Made by a program: the position numbers and the translations under genes
The notes under the pieces: generated by a model
Databases searched by the model: none
Seen by the model: only the letters and a program-made list of their open reading frames with translations
Told to the model about the DNA's origin: nothing
Shown: piece by piece, positions 8,695 to 16,284 of the stretch
Numbering within the stretch: the stretch's first letter is position 1
Layout: the number at the start of each line of letters is the position of its first letter
Assembly: GCA_022845955.1 (NCBI GenBank)
Contig: AP025576.1
Location: forward strand, 4,154,001-4,218,000
Length of the DNA stretch: 64,000 nucleotides
Direction: 5' to 3'
DNA from: Lachnospiraceae bacterium
Lineage (GTDB): Bacteria > Bacillota > Clostridia > Lachnospirales > Lachnospiraceae

Positions 8695-9231
8695 TTACAA
8701 CAGTGATTTCTCCATGCTCATGCAGATCAGAGACATTCCGTTTTCATGTACTGTAAATGTATTTTTTTCTATAAATCCATGTTTTTTATAAAAAAGGACA
8801 GCACGTTTATTTTCTGACAGGGCTTCCAGCATGCAGTATTTACAGCCCCGTAACCGCATTTGGCTTTCCGTTTTTTCGTACAGCACATGTCCGATACCTT
8901 TTCCTATGTAGTCAGGATGCAGATAGATGGCATATAGCTGTGCCGTATCCCTGTCATCCGGCATATTTCCGAAAACGGATGAACCGATTATCTCCCCTTC
9001 CGCTTCCGCCAGGACGCATATATCTCCCCGTTTGAGGCTGCTTCTTATTACAGGCATCCAATGATCGTCCGTTAGGGAAGAAAGGTAACTTTCATCCATC
9101 ATGCCATGATATGCCGCTTTATAGCCGGCATTCATCTGGCAGCTTATGATTCCGGCCTCTGCCGCCTCCGCGTTTCTATAGCTAACTTTAACGGCCGCCT
9201 TACTTCTTACTGCTGTTTTCTTTCCTGTCAT
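8695..9231 (-). CDS. GNAT family N-acetyltransferase
   Basis: A 178-residue protein with the GNAT fold: LYAIYLHPDYIGKGIGHVLYEK near residues 97-118 is motif A with the acetyl-CoA loop (GKGIG), and MLEALSENKRAVLFYKKHGF near 133-152 is motif B. It probably transfers an acetyl group from acetyl-CoA to an amine; the acceptor cannot be inferred. Its start overlaps the end of the P-loop kinase gene by four bases (ATGA), so the two are translated together and may act on related small molecules. Confidence 0.87.
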   Translation of the reverse strand: MTGKKTAVRSKAAVKVSYRNAEAAEAGIISCQMNAGYKAAYHGMMDESYLSSLTDDHWMPVIRSSLKRGDICVLAEAEGEIIGSSVFGNMPDDRDTAQLYAIYLHPDYIGKGIGHVLYEKTESQMRLRGCKYCMLEALSENKRAVLFYKKHGFIEKNTFTVHENGMSLICMSMEKSLL

Positions 9232-9764
9232 ATCCTTATGTCCGCCTCTTCTCCTGTCCCTGTTATCTTCAATATCGCATCCGCGGTTTCCTCCGCCGTC
9301 AGGCCTGTCACATCAATACGCGGGTAATCCGTATTCTCATATACGATCCGGGAATAGCTGATTCCCCGCCGGATCCGTTCCTCGTCCCGGCCGTCCGCCC
9401 TTGCCCTGCGGATATTTTCTTCCGGTTCACAATACAATAAAACCGGTACCAGTTCGAACCGGATTCCTTTCTGCCTGAGTTCTTCCAGCAGTGCCTCAAA
9501 CAGCTGCTTCCTGTGTCCATGAAAACCAAAGGGGAATATGACATTCTGTATTTCCCCGCAGGCAAAGGAATTCTCCATCATGGCAAGGATATTCTTATAA
9601 TTCAGGCGGATCAGTTCCTCATTAAATATAGGGGGATTTGTCATACGGCAATAATCACTGTCGATGTAGGCGGAATGCGGCAGTTTTTTCAGCAGCTCCG
9701 CGCTTGCCGTCGATTTTCCGATTCCATTCGCTCCGCATAGCAATAGCAGTCTTTTCATTTCCAC
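9228..9764 (-). CDS. P-loop (AAA/zeta-like) small-molecule kinase
   Basis: A 178-residue NTPase with Walker A GANGIGKST near residues 11-19 and DSDYCRM near 36, a layout like small-molecule kinases and zeta-toxin-type ATPases. An arginine-rich lid segment (IRRARADGRDEERIRRG) lies near 121-137. It probably phosphorylates a small molecule. It is the first gene of a two-gene unit with the acetyltransferase and is divergent from the lacI-type gene at 10029. No antitoxin-like partner is visible, so a toxin role is not supported. Confidence 0.72.
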   Translation of the reverse strand: MEMKRLLLLCGANGIGKSTASAELLKKLPHSAYIDSDYCRMTNPPIFNEELIRLNYKNILAMMENSFACGEIQNVIFPFGFHGHRKQLFEALLEELRQKGIRFELVPVLLYCEPEENIRRARADGRDEERIRRGISYSRIVYENTDYPRIDVTGLTAEETADAILKITGTGEEADIRI

Positions 9765-9874
9765 TCTTCTTTCTGTGTATTAGTCAGTCCCCTTTTCTTC
9801 TGCCGGCAACATTGTCGTCCGCATAAAACAGCATTTCCGAATTACGGATGGATGTAACAAAAGTGGGAACCGTA

Positions 9875-9888
9875 TGTAAGCAATTACA
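9875..9888. promoter_or_regulatory. LacI-type operator upstream of regulator gene
   Basis: TGTAAGCAATTACA fits the TGTAA-N4-TTACA pattern shared by four sites in the window. It sits just upstream of the -35 box of the lacI-type promoter. Confidence 0.6.
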
Positions 9889-9889
9889 T

Positions 9890-9918
9890 TTGCTTCCTCC
9901 CATTATATATTGTATAAT
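9890..9918 (+). promoter_or_regulatory. Promoter of lacI-type gene
   Basis: TTGCTT (9890-9895) and TATAAT (9913-9918) are separated by 17 bases, about 110 bases upstream of the regulator start. Operator-like sites flank it on both sides, as expected for autoregulation. Confidence 0.65.
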
Positions 9919-9933
9919 ACTTTCCATCAAGCA

Positions 9934-9947
9934 TGTATGCGCTTACA
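9934..9947. promoter_or_regulatory. LacI-type operator downstream of promoter
   Basis: TGTATGCGCTTACA, a near-palindrome with a GCGC centre, lies about 10 bases past the predicted transcription start, a typical repressing position. Confidence 0.65.
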
Positions 9948-10028
9948 TAATTTATAATTTATAAGGAAGGTTACTGGTCACGGAATAGACCGTAACCAAG
10001 GGAGTCTGCAACAGAAAGGAACTTCATC

Positions 10029-11030
10029 ATGAACATTTACGATATATCCAAACAGGCAGGCGTTTCCATTGCCACCGTATCCCGTGTATTAAACGGAAGC
10101 GACAAGGTAAGCCCTGCCACCCGGGAGAAGGTGCTTCAGGTCATTGACCAAAACAGTTACACGCCTAATGCCTTTGCCCGCAGCCTTGGCCTGAATTCCA
10201 TGCATACTGTGGGGATCTTATGTGCGGATTCCTCCGATGTGTATCTGGCGTCGGCCATCTATTATCTGGAAAGGGAGCTGCGTCAGAATTCCTATGCTTC
10301 CATGCTCTGCTGCACAGGATATCATCTGGAGGAAAAGAAAAAGTACCTGCAGCTGCTGCTTTCCCGGAATGTGGATGCCCTGTTTTTTGTCGGTTCCAAT
10401 TTTGTGGAGGATACGGATAAAAACAATGCGTATCTTTTTGAAGCCGCAGGCAAGGTACCCGTTTTCATCTTAAACGGTTATCTGTCCGGCAGCCGCATTT
10501 ATTCCGTTCTCTGCGACGACCGTCTGGCGGTAAACGAAATGACAGCGTCCCTGCTGTGCAGCGGTTCCCGTTCCCCTGTCTATCTCTACCGGAGCTTAAG
10601 CTACAGCGGCCAGAAAAAAATAGCAGGCTTCCGGGAAGCCTGCCTGGAAAAGGGGCTGCAGGATGTGGAAAAAAGAATTTTTGCCAGCCCCGCATCCATC
10701 CACGAAACAGCCGCTCTTCTGGATTCCCTGGAAAAAGAAGGGCTTTGCTTTGATTCCTGTGTCACTGCTGATGATGAGCTGGCTGTCGGGGCGGTAAAAT
10801 ATGCGTTATCCCACGGCAGGAGGATACCGGGGGATTTCCAGATAAGCGGCTATAATAATTCCCAGCTTTCCACCTGCAGCACGCCTGAAATCACTACCGT
10901 TGACAACCGTGTGGAATTTATGTGCACAACAGCCGTGTCTCTGCTGATGCAGGTTTTTGACGGGAAGGATATACCGGCGCGGACGGTTTTTTCCGGAGAT
11001 ATCATTTATCGGGATACCACAGTCAGATAA
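10029..11030 (+). CDS. LacI family transcriptional regulator, probably of hexuronate genes
   Basis: A 333-residue repressor. The N-terminal helix-turn-helix and hinge are classic: YDISKQAGVSIATVSRVLNG near residues 4-23, then VSPATREKVLQVI and YTPNAFARSLG. The rest is a periplasmic-binding-protein-like effector domain (VGILCADSSDVY near 61, DELAVGAVKYALSHGRRIPG near 248). Sites matching TGTAA-N4-TTACA occur at its own promoter and in front of uxaC and uxaA, so I infer that it represses hexuronate catabolism and itself, with a pathway sugar acid as inducer. An intervening operon (11318-14673) separates it from its likely targets. Confidence 0.88.
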   Translation: MNIYDISKQAGVSIATVSRVLNGSDKVSPATREKVLQVIDQNSYTPNAFARSLGLNSMHTVGILCADSSDVYLASAIYYLERELRQNSYASMLCCTGYHLEEKKKYLQLLLSRNVDALFFVGSNFVEDTDKNNAYLFEAAGKVPVFILNGYLSGSRIYSVLCDDRLAVNEMTASLLCSGSRSPVYLYRSLSYSGQKKIAGFREACLEKGLQDVEKRIFASPASIHETAALLDSLEKEGLCFDSCVTADDELAVGAVKYALSHGRRIPGDFQISGYNNSQLSTCSTPEITTVDNRVEFMCTTAVSLLMQVFDGKDIPARTVFSGDIIYRDTTVR

Positions 11031-11317
11031 AGTCCGGGGTATCCCTTGTCATCCCAGAGCATATTTGAAAATTGCCCTGACGGGCATTCCGCATGGCGGT
11101 ATTAACCGGCAGTCCGCCGCCGGAGGCCGCCAGAATAACAGCCTCCGGGATTGCTTTCCCGTTTCCGTATCAATAACAAATCCGTCTGTTTTCCCCCTTC
11201 CCTGCATTCGCAGCGTATATGCTTCCCCTTCTTTTCCAGGCCCTGCGGGAACATTTTCCCGACAGGAACATAAGCTATTCTATAAGAGATAAAAAATCTT
11301 GTGATTGGAGATAAAAA

Positions 11318-12037
11318 ATGTCGGATGAAATGAACGGAAGAAACGCAGGAAGTTATGAGCGGGGAAACAGCTATTGCAATTGCTGCTCCCCTTACCGCCG
11401 GGGGCCGCGGGGCAAGCAGGGACCACAGGGACCGCAGGGTGAACCCGGGCCGGAGGGTATGCCCGGGCCGGAAGGACCGCAGGGGCCGGCCGCTGCTACC
11501 ATCCCCTTTTCGCTGTCCAATGTAAACAGCTCCGGTGCGCAGATATCCGCCGATGCGCAGGGAAATCCGGAAACCATCGCTTTTGCCGGCTTTGGCGGGG
11601 ACAGCGGCTACGGGCTTTATCTGCAGCCGGGAGAATGGGCTTCCCAAACCATCACCATAACACAAAGCTATGCCTATCCCAGCTCTTTTATCATGCCCTA
11701 TGACGGAATACTGAAAAATATCTATGCGCTGGCAGCTACCAGAACCTCTTTGTACCTGGAGGAAGGGATAACCATGCGCCCCTTTGTCTGTCTGGGCGTA
11801 TCTGACGGCAGCGCGCTTGTGTTCCGCGTCCTTCCGGAAACCATTACCTATACACAGCCCTACGTGGGCGGGACGGAAATTCCCAAATACAGCGTCCGTA
11901 AAGGCTCGCTCACCGACCTGAATATCAGCCTGGAAGCCGGCACCCTTGTAACTATTATTGTGGGCTGGATGGGAGAAGGGGTTACATCGGAGCAATCGAC
12001 ACAAATATCCGTCAGCGGCGGACTTTTTATTGAGTAA
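11318..12037 (+). CDS. Collagen-like repeat surface protein (BclA/BclB style)
   Basis: A 239-residue protein. Residues 1-28 are polar and include a cysteine cluster (YCNCC near 19-23); residues about 29-58 are ten Gly-X-Y triplets (for example GPQGPQGEPGPEG); the remaining 180 residues are a beta-rich C-terminal domain starting IPFSLSN and containing AFAGFG, resembling the trimeric heads of exosporium collagen-like proteins. There is no signal peptide, as is usual for spore-surface collagens. The start follows GGAG at eight bases. It is the first gene of an operon with ACP, ligase and BtrH-like genes 33 bases downstream. Spore or cell-surface location is an inference. Confidence 0.82.
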   Translation: MSDEMNGRNAGSYERGNSYCNCCSPYRRGPRGKQGPQGPQGEPGPEGMPGPEGPQGPAAATIPFSLSNVNSSGAQISADAQGNPETIAFAGFGGDSGYGLYLQPGEWASQTITITQSYAYPSSFIMPYDGILKNIYALAATRTSLYLEEGITMRPFVCLGVSDGSALVFRVLPETITYTQPYVGGTEIPKYSVRKGSLTDLNISLEAGTLVTIIVGWMGEGVTSEQSTQISVSGGLFIE

Positions 12038-12070
12038 ACAAAGATTCAGAAAACGGAGGCAGGATCAACA

Positions 12071-12322
12071 ATGACAATACGGGAAGCCATTCTGCAAAAG
12101 ATAAGGGGATACCAGTTTGTATCCGCACCGGTTACCGGGAAATCAAATCTGTATACCGATTTGGGCTTTGATTCCCTTTCTTTTGTGGGCCTGCTTTTCC
12201 AAATAGAAGAAGAATACGGGATTACTTTCGGAATCATGGAAATGGAGCTGTGCCTGCAGGTTGACAATCTCATAGCCATGACGGAAAGAAAAGTAAGGGA
12301 GCAGGACGGAAACCATGATTAG
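12071..12322 (+). CDS. Acyl carrier protein
   Basis: An 83-residue carrier protein. The phosphopantetheine attachment site is Ser35 in LGFDSLSFVGLLFQIEEEYG, followed by the acidic helix usual for ACPs. It is not a general fatty-acid ACP: no fab genes are near, and the next gene, overlapping by eight bases, is an adenylate-forming ligase that could load it. Together with the BtrH-like gene it matches the BtrI/BtrJ/BtrH logic of butirosin side-chain transfer. Confidence 0.88.
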   Translation: MTIREAILQKIRGYQFVSAPVTGKSNLYTDLGFDSLSFVGLLFQIEEEYGITFGIMEMELCLQVDNLIAMTERKVREQDGNHD

Positions 12323-13817
12323 AGATTTGCTGCTGCGACGAAAGGACCAGGAACGGACTGCGCTCATTGAAAACGGCAGGGTGGTTTCCTATCGTGCTCT
12401 CACGGAAAAAGCGGAAGCGGTCCGGCAGCTGTTTGCGGGCGGCGAAACGGAAACAATAGCAGTTTACCTGCCCGACGGAGAGGCTTTTATCGCCGCTTTT
12501 TTCGGAATCCTTATGGCTGGTATGACCGTATTTCCCTTAAGCACAAAGCTCACGGAATACGAAATACTGCCGCTGCTTAACCAGGCGGATGCTCATACGA
12601 TTCTTACCGCAGCGCACTATGCCCCTTTGTTTGAAGCGCTGTCGTCGGAATTTACCGGATGCTTCCGAATCCTTTATATCGGGGAATACGCCGCACATTC
12701 CCACCAGGACATTCTTCCTGCCGCAAAGGCCGGGATTCATAAGCCCATGCTTCTGTTAGGCACATCGGGCACGACCGGAAATGCCAAAATCGTCCAGCTG
12801 TCGGAGAGCAATCTTTCCTACTGTGTCCTCTCCTATCTCTCCAAAATGGACTATGATAAATATGCATCCGTCCCCATACGGTACTTTATTGCTGCTCCTT
12901 ATTCCTCTATTTACGGCCTGCTGATTCTGGCCGCCTGCCTCACAAAAGGCTTTCCCATCATATGTATGCAGGAGCCTTTTTCCCTGGATGTGCTGTATAA
13001 AGCGGCGGAACAATATCAGGTAACCCACTACGAAGGCGGAGTTATCGCCGCTGTCCTGATGGATCAGCTGGCAGGCAGGAAGATCCCTTATGATATCCGT
13101 TCTTTCCGCTATTTCGGCCTGGCCGGAAGCAAGGTATCCCCGGATATCCTGCACCGGCTCTCCAAATCCTTTCCCTCCATTGAATTCTGGACGGGATATG
13201 GCATGACAGAAGCTTCCCCCCTGATCACGAAACCCTATAAAAAAATGGATCCGGAAAAGTTTGCCTCCGTGGGAACCGCCCTAAAAGGCGAAACCCTTCT
13301 CGTGGAAGCGGATGGGCAAAAAACCGACAGACCCTATATAAGGGGTGAAATCCTGGTAAAAGGACCGAATGTCATGCTGGGATACTGCAACAACCAAAAA
13401 GAAACGGATAAGATAATAAAAGATGGTTTTTTATATACCGGCGATATCGGATATTTGGATAAAGACGGTTATTTATATATCTGCGGCAGAAAGAAAAACG
13501 TAATTATTGTAAGGGGCTTCAATGTCTATGCCGAAGAGGTGGAAGCCTGCCTGATGAACTGCCCTCTGGTAAAGGACTGCATCGTATACGGAGAAAGTGA
13601 CGGGAAGGGAAATGAAAGGGTCTGTGCCGATATCGTCCCTGCGGCATATGCATCTTGTGAGGAAGCCGGCCCTTCCATAGAGGAACTCCATTCCTATTTC
13701 CGCACACATCTGTCGGCTTACAAACAACCGCAGAAGATACGGCTGCTGGACCGGATCGAAAAAACAGCAACCGGTAAAAACAAAAAGACTGGGGAAACGG
13801 CTCATGAAACTGATTAA
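12315..13817 (+). CDS. Adenylate-forming acyl (ACP) ligase
   Basis: A 500-residue ANL-superfamily enzyme. Visible core motifs: A3 LLLGTSGTTGNAKIV at residues about 146-160, A5 TGYGMTEAS near 295, A7 YTGDIGYLDKDGYLYICGRKK near 375-395, and the C-terminal lysine region EKTATGKNKK near 485. It activates a carboxylic acid as an acyl-adenylate and passes it to a thiol, here most likely the phosphopantetheine of the ACP whose gene it overlaps by eight bases. The acid substrate cannot be read by eye. Its end overlaps the BtrH-like gene by 14 bases, so all three are tightly coupled. Confidence 0.9.
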   Translation: MIRDLLLRRKDQERTALIENGRVVSYRALTEKAEAVRQLFAGGETETIAVYLPDGEAFIAAFFGILMAGMTVFPLSTKLTEYEILPLLNQADAHTILTAAHYAPLFEALSSEFTGCFRILYIGEYAAHSHQDILPAAKAGIHKPMLLLGTSGTTGNAKIVQLSESNLSYCVLSYLSKMDYDKYASVPIRYFIAAPYSSIYGLLILAACLTKGFPIICMQEPFSLDVLYKAAEQYQVTHYEGGVIAAVLMDQLAGRKIPYDIRSFRYFGLAGSKVSPDILHRLSKSFPSIEFWTGYGMTEASPLITKPYKKMDPEKFASVGTALKGETLLVEADGQKTDRPYIRGEILVKGPNVMLGYCNNQKETDKIIKDGFLYTGDIGYLDKDGYLYICGRKKNVIIVRGFNVYAEEVEACLMNCPLVKDCIVYGESDGKGNERVCADIVPAAYASCEEAGPSIEELHSYFRTHLSAYKQPQKIRLLDRIEKTATGKNKKTGETAHETD

Positions 13818-14673
13818 TTTCCAGGGATTGAATTGTTACTACAATTGTATAGTAAGCATTGCTAACCACCACCATCTGGATTATCCTTTGTCTTTCGCCT
13901 CCCTATGGTCTGAAACCGATTTTACTTACGAACCCTGCCGGCAGGTATTTCTCACACAGAGGATGCCGGCGGCCCTGGAGGCCATGGGACTGCGGCTGCA
14001 GATGCTGCCCTGCGCTTCCCCCGGGGAAGCGCAGGAAAGCCTTTCTTTCTTTCAGGACGGAGAAGCGATCCTGACCGGAATGGATGCCTGTTATATTCCC
14101 TGGTCCCCTCTGTACCGGCTTCATCACGGCCCGCATTATTTTATTGCCCGGAAAGAGGATTCCGATACCCTTACCTGTCTCGATCCCACCTATAGTCTCA
14201 GCGGCGGAACCATAAAGGCGGCCGATATCCTGGCGTATACCTTTGATATCAGCCGCCTCTGCAGGGTACCGGAGGCCGCCGGTCCGGCAAAAGCCATCTC
14301 TTTGCCGGAAGAAGAAGCCCGGACGGTCCTTGAAAACCATCCGGGCTTCTGCCGCAGACTGCTGCCGGCAGTCAGAGCCTGTATCCGCAAAGAACCGGAA
14401 TACGCCCTTCTGCTGGCCAGATATACGGATGCCCTGATCAACAACCGTTATTTATACCGCTGTTACCTCAACAGCCTGCCTCCTCCCCGGAATGACTGCG
14501 CCGCACATTTCACAGAGGAGTTTTATACCCGTTGGACAGCGATCAAAAACGGCCTGTTTAAAGCGTCCGTCTGCCGGGATAACAAAGACCTGATCGATCA
14601 GGTCTGCAGACGCCTCTCTTCTGTTATCCTGGAAGAAATCGATATGGCGGAAGCGATCCGGAAAACCGGGTAA
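13804..14673 (+). CDS. BtrH-like acyltransferase (C39-fold)
   Basis: A 289-residue protein with the BtrH N-terminal pattern: GLNCYYNCIVSIANHHHLDYPLSFASLW puts candidate catalytic cysteines at 11 and 15, HHGPHYFIARK near 112-122 supplies the histidine, and TCLDPTYSLSG near 128 the acidic residue, a Cys-His-Asp arrangement as in C39-like folds. The C-terminal half is helical and unassigned. BtrH of butirosin moves an acyl group from an ACP to an amine. Here the ACP and ligase genes lie directly upstream, so the same role is likely; the acceptor is unknown. It ends seven bases from the convergent uxaC. Confidence 0.75.
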   Translation: MKLINFQGLNCYYNCIVSIANHHHLDYPLSFASLWSETDFTYEPCRQVFLTQRMPAALEAMGLRLQMLPCASPGEAQESLSFFQDGEAILTGMDACYIPWSPLYRLHHGPHYFIARKEDSDTLTCLDPTYSLSGGTIKAADILAYTFDISRLCRVPEAAGPAKAISLPEEEARTVLENHPGFCRRLLPAVRACIRKEPEYALLLARYTDALINNRYLYRCYLNSLPPPRNDCAAHFTEEFYTRWTAIKNGLFKASVCRDNKDLIDQVCRRLSSVILEEIDMAEAIRKTG

Positions 14674-14680
14674 CTGCGTT

Positions 14681-16096
14681 TTATTTTTCTTCCAGCGCGA
14701 ACCCGAAATACCGGACTGCATTGTTATAGGAAATCCCTTTTATAATACGCTGCAGCATCCTTTCCTCATATGGATATTCCCCGTTTTCCACCCATCCGCC
14801 GATAAGATCGCAGAGGATCCTGCGGAAATATTCATGTCTGGGGTAGGATAAGAAGCTCCTGGAATCCGTAAGCATACCGATGAAATTACCCAAAAGGCCC
14901 AGATTGGCAAGGGAAGTCATCTGCTTTTTCATCCCGCTTTTATTGTCATTAAACCACCATGCGGATCCCTGCTGGATTTTACCTGCGGCATCCGCATTCT
15001 GGAAGCAGCCGAGGATGCTTCCGATAACTTCGTCATCATTAGGGTTCAGACTGTAAATAATGGTCTTGGGAAGGGCTCCCTCTGTATTCAGGGCATTCAG
15101 GAAATCCGCCATCTGGCTGGAGGGAGCATAATTATTGATACAGTCATATCCGGTATCCGGCCCCAAAGAACGGTACATGGAAGAATTATTATCTCTCTTG
15201 CAGCCATAATGAAGCTGCATTGCCCAGCCTCTTTTTGCATATTCCGCCGCAGCAAAAGACAGAAAGGCTGTTTTGAATTTCAGCTCCTCTTCCCGGCCCG
15301 GTTTCTTCCCTGCCAGGCGGCGTCCGAATATTTTCTCAATATTCTCTTCCGTCTCCGGCACATACATCACATATTCCAATGCATGGTCACTGGCCCTGCA
15401 TCCATAGCTGTCAAAGAAATCCAGCCTTTTTTGCAGCGCCTTTTTCAAATCTGCAAAAGAACGGATATCTGTCTGTGCCGCAGCCCCCAGCTTCTCCAGA
15501 TATGACGTATAATCCGGCTTTTCTATATTCATGGCTTTGTCCGGCCTCCACGCAGGAAGCACCTGTACCTCAAAGCTGCTGTCCTCAGCCAGCGCCTTAT
15601 GCCAGCGCAGATCGTCCGCCGGATCATCCGTCGTACAGATCAGGGTGACCGCCGACTGCCGGATCAGATTTCTCACGCTCATGCTGTCCTCCTGCAGCCT
15701 GGCATTACAGATCTGCCATACCTCTTCTGCCGTTTCCCCATTCAGAATCCCATGATAGCCAAAGAAACGCTGCAGTTCCAGATGGCTCCAGTGATACAGG
15801 GGATTTCCCACCGCCAGCTCCAGGGTTTCCGCCCATTTCTGGAACTTTTCCCTGTCGGGGGCATTTCCGGTAATGTAATATTCCTCCACCCCGTTGGAAC
15901 GCATCTGGCGCCATTTGTAATGATCTCCGCCCAGCCATACCTGCGTGATGTTTTCGAATTTTCTGTCTTCCGCGATTTCCTGGGGATTGATGTGGCAGTG
16001 ATAATCCAGGACAGGCATAGGCTCCGCAATTTCATGAAAGAGCTTTTTAGCCGTATCCGTACGCAATAAGAAGTCCTTGTCCATAAATGGTTTCAT
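14681..16096 (-). CDS. uxaC: Glucuronate (uronate) isomerase
   Basis: A 471-residue enzyme that converts D-galacturonate to tagaturonate (and glucuronate to fructuronate), first step of hexuronate breakdown in the cytoplasm. Family marks: VLDYHCHINPQEIAED near residues 29-44, GGDHYKWRQMR near 56, WAMQLHYGC near 318, and the C-terminal SYNNAVRYFGF. Length matches the family (about 470). It is divergent from uxaA, with a TTGACT-17-TATAAT promoter and an operator-like TGTAAATGCTTACA covering the transcription start region, suggesting repression by the LacI protein encoded at 10029. Confidence 0.96.
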   Translation of the reverse strand: MKPFMDKDFLLRTDTAKKLFHEIAEPMPVLDYHCHINPQEIAEDRKFENITQVWLGGDHYKWRQMRSNGVEEYYITGNAPDREKFQKWAETLELAVGNPLYHWSHLELQRFFGYHGILNGETAEEVWQICNARLQEDSMSVRNLIRQSAVTLICTTDDPADDLRWHKALAEDSSFEVQVLPAWRPDKAMNIEKPDYTSYLEKLGAAAQTDIRSFADLKKALQKRLDFFDSYGCRASDHALEYVMYVPETEENIEKIFGRRLAGKKPGREEELKFKTAFLSFAAAEYAKRGWAMQLHYGCKRDNNSSMYRSLGPDTGYDCINNYAPSSQMADFLNALNTEGALPKTIIYSLNPNDDEVIGSILGCFQNADAAGKIQQGSAWWFNDNKSGMKKQMTSLANLGLLGNFIGMLTDSRSFLSYPRHEYFRRILCDLIGGWVENGEYPYEERMLQRIIKGISYNNAVRYFGFALEEK

Positions 16097-16113
16097 TTTT
16101 CTTCCTCCGGTTA

Positions 16114-16127
16114 TGTAAATGCTTACA
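16114..16127. promoter_or_regulatory. LacI-type operator of uxaC
   Basis: TGTAAATGCTTACA lies about 10-20 bases downstream of the uxaC -10 box and matches the TGTAA-N4-TTACA pattern of the sites at the lacI-type gene and uxaA. Confidence 0.72.
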
Positions 16128-16137
16128 TTTTTCTTTC

Positions 16138-16166
16138 ATTATATCCTGTCCTTTCTGAAAAGTCAA
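16138..16166 (-). promoter_or_regulatory. Promoter of uxaC
   Basis: On the minus strand, TTGACT (16161-16166) and TATAAT (16138-16143) are spaced by 17 bases. This is a strong sigma-A type promoter with the operator immediately downstream. Confidence 0.78.
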
Positions 16167-16210
16167 ATCCTCATAGCCGTTATATAAAGATATCTTTTTG
16201 TAAAAACAGG

Positions 16211-16239
16211 TTGACTGTAAAGGAAAAGAGGTGTAATTT
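16211..16239 (+). promoter_or_regulatory. Promoter of uxaA-uxaB
   Basis: TTGACT (16211-16216) is followed after 17 bases by TAATTT (16234-16239), a weak -10. The operator at 16243-16256 covers the expected transcription start. Confidence 0.5.
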
Positions 16240-16242
16240 TAA

Positions 16243-16256
16243 TGTAAGCCCTTACA
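16243..16256. promoter_or_regulatory. LacI-type operator of uxaA
   Basis: TGTAAGCCCTTACA is the most symmetric of the four TGTAA-N4-TTACA sites and lies 28 bases upstream of the uxaA start. Confidence 0.72.
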
Positions 16257-16284
16257 TACTTTTTAAGGAGGAATACATAAATTT

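Noticed and set aside
11102..12004. 300-residue open frame on the minus strand
   Set aside because: It is antisense to the collagen-like gene, whose Gly-X-Y and domain pattern is clear; GC-rich coding creates such shadows.
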